A DNA stretch of 64,000 bases, from contig NZ_SJPI01000001.1 in assembly GCF_007859865.1 (NCBI RefSeq), forward strand, positions 2,559,132 to 2,623,131, written 5' to 3'. This document shows, in pieces, positions 29,547 to 38,765 of the stretch. This stretch comes from Rubripirellula amarantea. Lineage in GTDB: Bacteria > Planctomycetota > Planctomycetia > Pirellulales > Pirellulaceae. Positions within the stretch are counted from its first letter, which is position 1, and every line of letters starts with the position of its first letter. A program made the translations under genes and the position numbers. Under the pieces are notes generated by a model that was given only the letters and a program-made list of their open reading frames with translations, ran no database searches and was not told the origin of the DNA.

Positions 29547-30578
29547 CTACTTTCCAGCATACCAAACGCCGCGATTCCAGTGATGTTGTCGCAATTGGTT
29601 GATTGTTTCCGGCGTTAGGTCTCTTAGTTGGCTGGTGCGAGTGTTCTGAGTGACTTGATCCACACTTCGCATGCCCACGACGACACTGCTTACCTCGCGG
29701 CGCGCCAAAACGAATTTGAGGGCGACATCCGCAAGTGAGTATTCCTCGGATAACCCTAACGCTTCGATGTCCTGAAGGATCTCGCCAACTCGAGCTGACG
29801 TTCTCGCCATGCGATCTCCTGCAAAGTAAGCGTGACGGAAATCGTCTTCGGGGAACTGATGATCGGCAGAGTACTTCCCTGTCAACGCTCCCTCATCCAA
29901 CGCGACTCTTACGATCACGCCGGTACCGGTCTCGGCAGCAACGGGCAGGATTTGTGCGGCAGCTTCTTGATTGAACAGATTGAAAATCACTTGCACCACA
30001 TCAACAAGTCCGTCTCGCATCAACTGAATCACGCACGATTGGTCCTGTTCAGGAGTGCTGATTCCGATCAATCCGATCTTCCCTTCATCTCGCAACTGAC
30101 GCAGCACAAGCAGCGGTTGCGGGTCATCGTTCCATGCCCTCGTCCAGGTATGCAGTTGCAGCAAGTCGATCTTTTCAGTTCCCAAATTCTTCAACCGATG
30201 TTCCACATTTTCACGCAGGTAGGCGGCGCTGTATCGATCTTGCCAGCGGCAGTAGGGACTCGGTGGCCAGGGACCCGGAGCGGGCGGCGTTTTTGTTGCA
30301 ACAAAAACATTGTCGGCTCGGCCCTGGTTTCTAAGATCGCGAAGAACCTGTCCAATTAATCGCTCGCTTTGTCCGTCACCATAGCCGGCGGCGGTATCGA
30401 TCAGCGTGATGCCTTTTTCGATCGCCAAGTGCAGTGCGGCAGCCGAAGCGGCTTCATTTTGCGGGCCCCAGCCACCGCCGATCGCCCAGCCGCCGAAACC
30501 GACTTCCGATACTTCGGGGCCATGAGTGCCCAGCGGTCGCGTCGGCAGAGGTCGAGTCGGCTGCGATGGGTGGGACAT
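29547..30578 (-). CDS. Aldo/keto reductase
   Basis: NADPH-dependent carbonyl reductase of the AKR superfamily. 343 residues in a TIM barrel: GFGGWAIGGGWG at about 26-37, the catalytic D-T-A-A-G-Y-G-D with Tyr near 66, the expected Lys region in NVFVATKTPP, and WTRAWNDDP in place of the usual His loop. C-terminal VVVGMRSVDQV is the cofactor-binding end. Substrate unknown. Divergent from the glycosyltransferase at 30870 with a 290-base gap. Confidence 0.92.
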   Translation of the reverse strand: MSHPSQPTRPLPTRPLGTHGPEVSEVGFGGWAIGGGWGPQNEAASAAALHLAIEKGITLIDTAAGYGDGQSERLIGQVLRDLRNQGRADNVFVATKTPPAPGPWPPSPYCRWQDRYSAAYLRENVEHRLKNLGTEKIDLLQLHTWTRAWNDDPQPLLVLRQLRDEGKIGLIGISTPEQDQSCVIQLMRDGLVDVVQVIFNLFNQEAAAQILPVAAETGTGVIVRVALDEGALTGKYSADHQFPEDDFRHAYFAGDRMARTSARVGEILQDIEALGLSEEYSLADVALKFVLARREVSSVVVGMRSVDQVTQNTRTSQLRDLTPETINQLRQHHWNRGVWYAGK

Positions 30579-30869
30579 GTGGGGACCAGTTCAATGAGAG
30601 GATCAGGGGGAAAAGACAAAGCGACGAGAACAGCAGGCAAAAACGACCGTGAAACTCCGCCTTGTGAAATTGTGCCGATTACACGACGTGTTCGTAGGGG
30701 GCTTCGCCAAACTTCCTCGCTTTCCTACATGCCAGCGGCGTGGACTCAATTCCCCGTCGCTCTTATCCCGATAAATCTCCCAACTGACGCATGGAAGCGT
30801 TAGACAGCGATTCGGTGGGGCAGTGATCGCCACCCTTTTCGCTCTCGACCTCCCGCCCAAGATCGCCTT

Positions 30870-31844
30870 ATGGATTTGGTGTCAACGGTGTCTTCTTTCC
30901 CAACCTCGCGATCCACGCCGTCGCCCGTACCGCGACTGTCGATCGTCGTTCCTCTGCTCGGCGATTCAACTCGATTTGAATCGACTTTGATCAGTGTGTT
31001 AGAAAATCGCCCCGAGCATTGCGAAGTAATCGTATGCCACGATGGTAGCTACGATGACCCCTTTGATCTGTGCGACGAAGTGCGATTCGCAGTCGCCTCA
31101 TCTGATCAACTGCTCGACCTCGTTCACGCCGGAGCCCGCGCCGCGCACGGACGTTTCGTCCACGTCATTGGCGATGCACTCCAAGCAACTCTCGGTTGGG
31201 CGGATGCTGCCATCGAAAAATTTGAGCATTTTGATTGCGGGTCGGTGATGCCAGTCATCCGCAATGCGTCATCCGACAAGATCATCGCTGCGGGATGGCA
31301 AGACGCAAGCGATCGTCTTTGCAAACCAGTGGGCCAAGGCAAGAAAGATGCCAGCAAGACCGGCGTGAAGGTTGCCGGAGCCTACATCAACGGATCGTTT
31401 TGGCGACGAGATTTGCTGCGTTCGCTTCACGATGCCGTTAGCACTACTAGCGTGACGGAAGCCACCGTCGCCTATGAGTACCTATCACGAAAATCCGGTT
31501 GGCGATGCGTCGTTGCCACTCAATCGAATTTGAGATGCGATTCGAGCGACTTGGTCATTGATGCACCATGTTTCAGTCGTGGAGCAAGCTTGCGAGGCAT
31601 GCGTGGGGTGTTCTATCAAGGCAACTTTGCAAGTGCGGTTCAATCGGCGTTGAAGGCGGCGATTTGCAATGTGGCTCGACCAGGTTTGTTAATGGAATCG
31701 CTTGGCCAAGTTTTTGGGCCAACGAAGTCGGCGTCCATTGCTTCGCGGATCAGTTCCCAATACGTCGTTAGCTGTGACCAACGCGAAGTAATCGTGAAGT
31801 TTCCAGCACAAGACACGCCGGCATCTGTCCGTCGTGCGGCATAG
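30870..31844 (+). CDS. Family 2 glycosyltransferase-like protein, degenerate DXD
   Basis: 324 residues. N-terminal RLSIVVPLLGDSTRFESTL and VIVCHDGSYDDP match the GT-A nucleotide-binding half. Where a D-x-D metal site is expected the sequence is HVIGDALQATLGW, with only one Asp. The second half (ASLRGMRGVFYQGNF to the end) is not recognised. It may be an enzyme with an altered metal site or a non-catalytic relative. Single gene, no membrane segment. Confidence 0.78.
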   Translation: MDLVSTVSSFPTSRSTPSPVPRLSIVVPLLGDSTRFESTLISVLENRPEHCEVIVCHDGSYDDPFDLCDEVRFAVASSDQLLDLVHAGARAAHGRFVHVIGDALQATLGWADAAIEKFEHFDCGSVMPVIRNASSDKIIAAGWQDASDRLCKPVGQGKKDASKTGVKVAGAYINGSFWRRDLLRSLHDAVSTTSVTEATVAYEYLSRKSGWRCVVATQSNLRCDSSDLVIDAPCFSRGASLRGMRGVFYQGNFASAVQSALKAAICNVARPGLLMESLGQVFGPTKSASIASRISSQYVVSCDQREVIVKFPAQDTPASVRRAA

Positions 31845-31939
31845 CGACGTGTTCGCCATGTGCGAAAGACATGCGAACGCAAGTCTTTGATAGGTGCACG
31901 AACAAATGAGTGAGAGAACGCAGTGCAACACCTTGATAT

Positions 31940-33445
31940 TTAGGTGCGGCTGCTTTCTCTCGCAGGTTCGTTGACAGCCTGTCCAATCGCGTAAGCTAAG
32001 CGACCAATCATCGCAAAGTAGGCGAAGAAAACGCCGATCGTTAGCAGGACGGCGATAAAGACGCCTCCGGGTGCAGCCATGCTCTTGAGCACGACGAATG
32101 TCAGGAACAAACCGAAGAAAAGTAGTCCTGACGAAAAGTAAAGGCCACCCCATGCGTCTTGGCACTTGTTGATGCTGCGCGCCACTTCGGGGGAAAACGG
32201 CATGAAGGGACTGCCCATGTCCATCATCGATAGCAGAACAAATGGGAACACTAAGTAAAGTGCAAACATGTTCAACAGGATCAACAGCAACGAAGGCCCC
32301 AGCATCGCACCAAAGACGGCATTGACCGGAATCAACGCCACACCCGCTGCGGCAGCGGTCATGAACATCTGACCGAACCAACTGCCAGGGTCAAACACTG
32401 GCCAATCATTTACCGCGTCTTCTTGATTGGCGACCGATTCAAGGATCGCGAATGAACAGGCCAAGGTGAGCGTGGTCGCAATGATCGAAAACGGGAACAT
32501 ACCGAGAATAAGAGTCGGATGTTGGCTCAGCACGGTGAAGTAAACCGGTATCGAAATCAGGGCGGTCAGAATTAGCCAATGAGCGATTACGCTGGGATCG
32601 AGGAAGATTCCAAAGACTGACTTCACCCAATCCAGCACGTTCGGCGTGTCGTAATTGACCGGTGGTTTCTCGACGTCCGCTTTCTCGGCTTCAGCTAACA
32701 GATCTGCCGCGGATTTTTGGTAGGGATCCTGTCGTTTGGTCGCCGCGGATTGAGTTTGCAGCGGAAGCGCTTGCGGTACTTCAGTGTTGACGGTTTTCTT
32801 CGGTACCTTGGGAGGCTGGGGGACCAAGATCGTGGAATGGCAATCGTTGCACTTGATCTTGTGCCCTGCTTGCGAGGCTCGCACATACGTCGCCGTCCCG
32901 CAAATGGAGCACTTCACTCGGTACTCCTCTAGAAACTCTGGTTCGCTCTTTCGAGCTTGCGGAGCGGAAGGGATAACGACTTCCGGCAATTGAAGTTCGC
33001 CGAACGAATCATTCTTGGACGAGCCTTGGTTAGCGTCGGCTTGTGATCTAGTCGGAACTCGACCTGGGACCGGTTCGGTTGAGGCCACAAAATCGTCGTC
33101 GTTGAATTCGCCTGCGAATTGCGCCAACAAATCGTCATCGGTTGGCTTTTGAACCTTGGGCTTAGCATCGGAACTGGGGAGCGGCGCAAGCGAGAGATCG
33201 AACTCGTCCGATTCGTCGGCTTCTGGTTGGGTCGGTTTCGAAGCACCAGGAGGAGGATCTGCGTCGACGGATTGAGTGGGGGTGTCAAGCGATAGCCAGT
33301 CATCGTCGTCGTTGGACGCAGCGACTGTTGAGCCCGGAGCGAGGAATTCTTTTTGGCACGTCGGGCACGTCACGCGATGTCCTGCATCCTCATCAGCCAC
33401 CGATACGGCGGAATGACATTGGGGACATTGAAGAGCGAGAGACAT
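31940..33445 (-). CDS. Zinc-ribbon membrane protein (MJ0042-type finger)
   Basis: 501 residues from ATG 33445; the frame is open to 33493. The N-terminus holds CPQCHSAV and TCPTCQKEF (two CxxC, MJ0042-like ribbon). An acidic, Pro/Ser-rich linker of about 120 residues comes next, then a second ribbon CSICGTATYV...CNDCHST, and about six hydrophobic segments over the last 220 residues. Proteins of this layout are common in planctomycetes and have no known function. Stop is 95 bases from the stop of the convergent glycosyltransferase gene. Confidence 0.8.
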   Translation of the reverse strand: MSLALQCPQCHSAVSVADEDAGHRVTCPTCQKEFLAPGSTVAASNDDDDWLSLDTPTQSVDADPPPGASKPTQPEADESDEFDLSLAPLPSSDAKPKVQKPTDDDLLAQFAGEFNDDDFVASTEPVPGRVPTRSQADANQGSSKNDSFGELQLPEVVIPSAPQARKSEPEFLEEYRVKCSICGTATYVRASQAGHKIKCNDCHSTILVPQPPKVPKKTVNTEVPQALPLQTQSAATKRQDPYQKSAADLLAEAEKADVEKPPVNYDTPNVLDWVKSVFGIFLDPSVIAHWLILTALISIPVYFTVLSQHPTLILGMFPFSIIATTLTLACSFAILESVANQEDAVNDWPVFDPGSWFGQMFMTAAAAGVALIPVNAVFGAMLGPSLLLILLNMFALYLVFPFVLLSMMDMGSPFMPFSPEVARSINKCQDAWGGLYFSSGLLFFGLFLTFVVLKSMAAPGGVFIAVLLTIGVFFAYFAMIGRLAYAIGQAVNEPARESSRT

Positions 33446-33655
33446 GACGGGCAGGTTTCGATACGAATAAGGGACGGCGATCACTCTACGCAAGAACGTG
33501 CACCACCATCGCCAAGAGACTCTTCACATTCTATAAGCTGCACGATTGAACAACAGCACCGTCTATCTGTCTTTTTCGCCACTTCTTCGACGTGCGGAAT
33601 CAGATTGGCGTTTTAGAATAGCCCTGTTTCAAGTGAAAGCCAGAGCGGAAAGCGT

Positions 33656-34678
33656 ATGAAAGTGATCGCGTACAGCACGCTGCGAGAAGTTCGCGAACCT
33701 GATTTTCCCTGCCAAGTCCTCGAGGTTCAGACTCGCGAAACGCCAGGATTTGTGTCGCATCTTAATGGGATGATTGGTTGGGCCTGCGATTCAGGCGAAG
33801 CCAATATGACACCCATTTTGTATTCCGTACTGCGGCATTTGGAACGAACTCGAAATCAAGTCCAGATGGAAATTCGAGATAGCGACCTCGAACATTTGGC
33901 CCAGTGGGGACGACGCAGCAATTCCATCTACTGGCTTGCTGATCAAACCCTGCGAGACCCAGATGGTGCGATTTTGGTGGATCGCGAGAACGACCAAGTG
34001 AACGAACTGGCATCGGTCCCATTTCCCGACGACGCTCGGCTACGCAATCAAAAAAATCGCGAGCGTTTAGCTCAACGTGGAATTAGCGTGATCGACACGT
34101 TGCCGCCAATTCCTGGGGAAAGCGAGGTCGTGATACGCCCGTCGGACGAAGTGGCATGGCGGAGCTTGGCATTGTTCATCACCGCCGTACGAGCGGAATC
34201 GGTTGCCACTGATCAGCCGATATCCGCCGAACAGCTCAAGGCAAAGTCTCCGATGTCATTCGAAGCAATGACACCCAACGAATTGGCATTCCTGGAAACG
34301 GATCAGCCCGACACCCAGCAAGTCATCAATTTTGCGTGGCGATACGAGGCGTTGTTTGCTCTTCAGTGGGCTTTGGGACTTCACGACCAATTGAAGTTTC
34401 CCGACCAAATTTGTGACGTTCCACGGGTGGCTGAAACCATGGTGGATTATTCCGACCGAGATTTGGTTTTGCACGCGCGGTTGCGACCGGTGGACGAATT
34501 GTTGGACGCAATCGACCTCAACGGACAAATGCTCTGGGCGGCTCGTCAGGCCAGGATCGAAAACCGAGAGCCTCCGGAAAACCTCGACGGCGGAGTACTG
34601 AGTGAGCGTCAGCACGCCTTCAACTGGCTCATTCGGCTCGGTGAGGCACCTTGGGACGATGTCGACACACCGACGTAG
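33656..34678 (+). CDS. DUF4272 domain protein
   Basis: 340 residues. The C-terminal two thirds match my memory of DUF4272: ERLAQRGISVIDTLPPIPG, then EVAWRSLALFITAV, FLETDQPD, WRYEALFALQWALGL and the closing HAFNWLIRLGEAPWDDVDTPT. The N-terminal 110 residues hold a small alpha/beta domain. Cytosolic, no signal. Function unknown. Confidence 0.82.
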   Translation: MKVIAYSTLREVREPDFPCQVLEVQTRETPGFVSHLNGMIGWACDSGEANMTPILYSVLRHLERTRNQVQMEIRDSDLEHLAQWGRRSNSIYWLADQTLRDPDGAILVDRENDQVNELASVPFPDDARLRNQKNRERLAQRGISVIDTLPPIPGESEVVIRPSDEVAWRSLALFITAVRAESVATDQPISAEQLKAKSPMSFEAMTPNELAFLETDQPDTQQVINFAWRYEALFALQWALGLHDQLKFPDQICDVPRVAETMVDYSDRDLVLHARLRPVDELLDAIDLNGQMLWAARQARIENREPPENLDGGVLSERQHAFNWLIRLGEAPWDDVDTPT

Positions 34679-34866
34679 TGCCGGGGCCGGGCTGGATCTC
34701 GCAAGCTTCGCCGCATCAGTTCGGTCCTGAATCACCCATTTGTCGGAACGATCGCCTAATCCTTAAAAGCTAACATGTAATCTCAAGTTTGCCGGTTATG
34801 CCTGTCGATACGGTTATGTGGAGCGATCTATCTTCGGATGCTTAGCGATCCAGAACCGCCGCGATC

Positions 34867-34895
34867 TTGACGCCCTTTCCAGTTGCCCTTAGACT
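34867..34895 (+). promoter_or_regulatory. Candidate promoter of the HU gene
   Basis: TTGACG at 34867-34872, a 17-base spacer, TAGACT at 34890-34895, 77 bases before the GTG start. A good -35 and fair -10. Confidence 0.5.
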
Positions 34896-34972
34896 TGCGT
34901 GAGATAAGTCGAAAGTAGCAAAGGGTTTACAGCGATCGGCAAACGGCAGTATTGGGACGCTAGGGAGTCAGA

Positions 34973-35365
34973 GTGACCAAAAAAGACATCGTGAGAGCGA
35001 TCTCGGAAGAGGTTGGACTGACTCAGCAGCAAACGAAGGAAATCGTTCAAAAGACCTTTGACGCCATAGTGGAATGCTTGGTACGAGAACGTCGGATCGA
35101 ACTCAGAAACTTTGGTGTTTTTGAGGTCAAGCCACGTGCAGCCCGAAAGGCTCGTAATCCGCGGACTGGTGAACAGGTCGATGTACCCATGAAGTACGTC
35201 GTCACGTTCAAGCCCGGCAAGTACATGGAAGCAAAGGTTAGTGATTTGGATGCTACCGAAATGGAAGCAGCCAATCCAAAACAACAAAACAACCAGCAAC
35301 CGCCCAACCTAACCACTGGAAGTGATCTTCCACCGGATGGGCCAACGGGACGCTGGGACACTTGA
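34973..35365 (+). CDS. HU/IHF family DNA-binding protein
   Basis: 130 residues from GTG 34973, AGGGAG just upstream. The first 90 residues are a standard HU fold: [34 protein letters not shown], and the DNA-binding arm with [14 protein letters not shown]. The last 40 residues are a Gln/Asn/Pro-rich tail not present in E. coli HU. A nucleoid protein that bends DNA; IHF-like specificity cannot be judged. Confidence 0.95.
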   Translation: MTKKDIVRAISEEVGLTQQQTKEIVQKTFDAIVECLVRERRIELRNFGVFEVKPRAARKARNPRTGEQVDVPMKYVVTFKPGKYMEAKVSDLDATEMEAANPKQQNNQQPPNLTTGSDLPPDGPTGRWDT

Positions 35366-35461
35366 TCGAACGACTAAACACACCCTCGCTGGGCATTCAT
35401 CAGAATTAGTGATGGAACCGGTGAACCCAACCGAGCAAGCGAACGTTCACGGAGGAACGAC

Positions 35462-35719
35462 ATGCGACGCACTCAAGCCAATTCACGACCCAGTCGCACC
35501 ATGCGGATTGCCATGCAAGCCACGATGGCAGTCGTGTGCGTTGTCACCACCGTTGGTTGCTTCGTTCCTATCTATTCGGCTCGACCTGAACGGCGTGTTC
35601 AGCAACTGCTTTACACTTCGGAAGACTTGCGATCGCTCGTCGAAGAATGGGAGCGTTTCTGGCACCTGGACCAGCCCAGCCACATGACACCGGTTCGGAC
35701 TCACGGCGGCATCATGTAG
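35462..35719 (+). CDS. Small lipoprotein-like protein
   Basis: 85 residues with GGAGG nine bases before ATG 35462. A basic N-terminus and hydrophobic stretch (AVVCVVTTVGC) suggest an export signal, with Cys at 33 as possible lipid site. The body holds ARPERRVQQLL, EEWERFWHLDQPSHMTPV and ends in RTHGGIM, an ending I recall from other planctomycete proteins. Function unknown; 97 bases after HU. Confidence 0.72.
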   Translation: MRRTQANSRPSRTMRIAMQATMAVVCVVTTVGCFVPIYSARPERRVQQLLYTSEDLRSLVEEWERFWHLDQPSHMTPVRTHGGIM

Positions 35720-35758
35720 GCGTTCTTGTTTCAATCGATCGTTCTCGAATCGTTCGAG

Positions 35759-38539
35759 CTAAACCGATTGATCGAGCAAGTAACCCGAAAGAGACTTTCC
35801 CTGCGGAGAAGATCCGCCGGTGAATTGTCCTAGACTCGACGCTGCGTCAACTAAGATTGAAAGCGAGTTGGCGAGCGAGAAATTCGCTCCCGCGTGTTTT
35901 CCGCCCGATGCCAGTTCTAGCAACTCGGCCAAAGCAGTCTTGGTGGCTTCCTGAAGTTGACCGGACAACGGCGACTCGCTGGACGTTCCCGTTATTTCGC
36001 CGCCGGCCGCTACCGTGAACGAATCGAACTCTCCCGAGAATCCCGGCGCCAAGCGAATCGTGATCTCAATGCCGTCTTGCTCTAAGACGTAGCGCCCACG
36101 ATCGGCCTGTATGCGTTGGCCGTCGTAGTCAAACGTCTGCTGGGATCCGCGTGCTGAATAGGTTTCGCTGCCGCTTGATCGCAAGCGTTTCTTGCTTCCA
36201 GAAGAGACCTCGATGTCATCGAAGTTGCCCACGAATGAGTCGGCAAACTGGACTCCGATCATTCCGTTGCCCGAGTCATAGTCAAACGAGTCGGTGCTGC
36301 TGGAAACGCTTTGGCCATTGATCGTAGCCCAGCCGTTTTGGCCACTCGCATTTCCGTTGCCGTCGCCTCCAAACAACTGAAAATCGTCTCGTTCTGATCG
36401 AATGGTAATGGGATCAATCGTGCCGACGAAATCAGCCTTCGTGCTGAACGCAAATTCGGCTCCCTCAATCGCCAGATCAAAATCTTTTCCGGCGGCCACC
36501 AAGGTTTCTCCGTTCACAATCGCCTCGGCATCGACACCGACGGATGTCCCATTGATATCGCCTCCGGTGACGTCGAAAGTTCCATTAGTTGAGGTCACCG
36601 TTATGGGATCGATGTTTCCGACAAAGCCGGCGTTCACGCTGAATGAATAAGAGCCTAACGCATCGGTGTAGGTGACATCGTTGCCCGTTCCGGTAATGTC
36701 ATTTCCGTTGATGTTTAACTGGATGTCTTCGCCTTCGGCGTATCCGTTGCCGTCGCCTCCATTGACATTGAAGTTGCCAGATTGAACATCAACATCAATG
36801 AAGCCATCGGAGCCCTCAAGCGTGCTCTTAAGCGTGATCCGGTTGCCCGAAAGTGTAGCCGAGACACCGGTTTGGCTGGTCTTATCATTGATCGCGTTAC
36901 GAACGGATGACAATCCTTGAAGCCCAGAGACGGAAATCGACTCGCTACCGAGATGGCCGGCAAGGGTAATCGTTGCGGCACCTTGCGAGAAACCAAGTGT
37001 GCCGTCGTACGTTAGTTGTGCGTGCGTAGCGGTCTGGGAAACATTGGCGTTCAGTGTGTTAGAAGACGCTGGTTCCGCGGAAAGCACTTGAAAGTTGCTG
37101 ACTTGACTGGCGTTTAGTCCGGTGACGTCGATCTCCTGAGCGATGCTCTGGAGCGTGATACTTACCGATTCGGAAGAACCAACCACTTCGCTCTCGAACA
37201 CAAGATCATTGCCAATGGTGTTCGCGACGATGCCTGTGCTGGACGAGACTTGGTTCACGCGATCTCGAACATCTTCGATGGATTCGCCTTCTACGATGCT
37301 GATATTCTGGCTACCGAGCGATCCACCGAGAGTGAACGTAGCCGTATCGGCTATCAGTCCGTCGATTGTGCCGTGGTAGACCTGTTGGGCCGACTGAGCG
37401 GCTTGAGTGACTTGGCCAGTGAGCGTGATTTCGGTGTCATCTGGAATAGACACAACTTGAAACGGATCGATTTGCGAAGTGTTGACACCGGTCACGGATA
37501 CTTCGTTCTCCTGAACGATATTCGAAATGCTCACCGAGGCTGAGTCGCCAACGCTGGTTGAGCGAAATACCACGGTGTTGCCTTCGACATCGGCGGTTAC
37601 TCCCGTGATGCCAGACGAGGACGCAACGCGGGCGGCTAAGTTTTCAAGCGACTCGCCTTCGCTGACAAACAGATCGGCGCTTCCAGCCGAACCCGTCACC
37701 GTGAATGACGCGTCTCCGGTGGCCTGTCCATGGGTATCACCCAGATAGGTCAGAGTTGCTGAGGTAGCAATGGAATCTCGCGATCCGGTGATTGTGATAT
37801 TTTGACCGCCCGAGGTTCCAGACAAGTCAAGGTTGGCAACTTGAGAATCGTTCTGGCCTTTGATCTCGTTGGTGAAGTGTTGGAACAACGCACGGTTTGT
37901 TTGAGAAACAACATTGACTGACGATCCCGCTGTCCGGCTAGTAATTAGCAGTGAACCTCGGGATACACTGGCGCGCACACCAAGATTTCGTTCGTTGATT
38001 TTTGATGCGATCGCATCCACTGAGTCGCCGCTTCGAACTTGGAACGATCGTTGTGACGAACCCAGCCCAAATAACAATCGGCCGCCACCGGAGAGCAATC
38101 GGTCTGAGTTCTCAACAAGCACTCGCCCGGGTTTTGCTTGGTTGATTCGACCTCCCGCGAACGAAGTCGCCGCGCCGTCGGGTAGCGAAAGAACTTCCAC
38201 GCCTTCGATCTGATGTGCGTTGACGCCCTGGACGATCGCCTGATCACCGCCGCCCGATTTCAACGGCGATCCGACCAAGTAGCTGATCTCGCCGAGCGAG
38301 TCGTCAATGAAACGCTGCAGATCGGACGATGCACCTGACGATGACGCGTCGAGAATTCGTTCCTTGATCTGCGACACCAAGCTTTCGATCCGAGCCAGCG
38401 ATGGATCGGTAGTTTGAGTGACTTGGTTGCTAGCCGTGGCCGATGAACTGCGTATCGAAAGCTGGATGTTCTCTACAAGCAAGCGAGAATTACTCGCTGC
38501 AAAGCCATAGCCCGATGACGAAAGGATTTGAATCGGCAC
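35759..38539 (-). CDS. Large repeat protein with flagellin-hook-IN motifs
   Basis: 926 residues from GTG 38539 (an upstream GTG at 38635 would add 32 residues). After a coiled-coil-like start (residues 20-70), it carries several Flagellin_IN-like units, each with a V-x-E-G-E-S-x-x-x-V-x-x-R-V pattern and then a V-x-G-x-N-x-S-Q-I/V-x-x-F-Q-V link (VTGVNTSQIDPFQV, VTGLNASQVSNFQV). A second repeat type follows with DPITVTS/DPITIRS and GGDGNG turns. The conserved flagellin D0/D1 helical ends are not seen, so it is not a normal flagellin. No flagellar gene is nearby. Perhaps a hook-cap or surface filament protein (inference). Confidence 0.75.
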   Translation of the reverse strand: MPIQILSSSGYGFAASNSRLLVENIQLSIRSSSATASNQVTQTTDPSLARIESLVSQIKERILDASSSGASSDLQRFIDDSLGEISYLVGSPLKSGGGDQAIVQGVNAHQIEGVEVLSLPDGAATSFAGGRINQAKPGRVLVENSDRLLSGGGRLLFGLGSSQRSFQVRSGDSVDAIASKINERNLGVRASVSRGSLLITSRTAGSSVNVVSQTNRALFQHFTNEIKGQNDSQVANLDLSGTSGGQNITITGSRDSIATSATLTYLGDTHGQATGDASFTVTGSAGSADLFVSEGESLENLAARVASSSGITGVTADVEGNTVVFRSTSVGDSASVSISNIVQENEVSVTGVNTSQIDPFQVVSIPDDTEITLTGQVTQAAQSAQQVYHGTIDGLIADTATFTLGGSLGSQNISIVEGESIEDVRDRVNQVSSSTGIVANTIGNDLVFESEVVGSSESVSITLQSIAQEIDVTGLNASQVSNFQVLSAEPASSNTLNANVSQTATHAQLTYDGTLGFSQGAATITLAGHLGSESISVSGLQGLSSVRNAINDKTSQTGVSATLSGNRITLKSTLEGSDGFIDVDVQSGNFNVNGGDGNGYAEGEDIQLNINGNDITGTGNDVTYTDALGSYSFSVNAGFVGNIDPITVTSTNGTFDVTGGDINGTSVGVDAEAIVNGETLVAAGKDFDLAIEGAEFAFSTKADFVGTIDPITIRSERDDFQLFGGDGNGNASGQNGWATINGQSVSSSTDSFDYDSGNGMIGVQFADSFVGNFDDIEVSSGSKKRLRSSGSETYSARGSQQTFDYDGQRIQADRGRYVLEQDGIEITIRLAPGFSGEFDSFTVAAGGEITGTSSESPLSGQLQEATKTALAELLELASGGKHAGANFSLANSLSILVDAASSLGQFTGGSSPQGKSLSGYLLDQSV

Positions 38540-38765
38540 GCAAAAAGCTCTGGTTCGCCACGATGGCGTCGAAGCTTGATTGGAACGCTCCCCCCGCGTT
38601 CCAGCGTTGTCGGTTCTGTTGCCACGATCCAACACCGCTGAGTTTCAGTGCGCAACGTCACTGACAGCACTGAAACCTATGTCGATTTTTCGATACAGGC
38701 GCACCGATGCAACAAAGTTTGGCCTCAGTCAGCATCGGATTACAACGACTATGAGGGCTGCAGCG

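Noticed and set aside
35759-38539. Calling the repeat protein a true flagellin
   Set aside because: Flagellin D0/D1 ends are not seen and there is no flagellar gene cluster.
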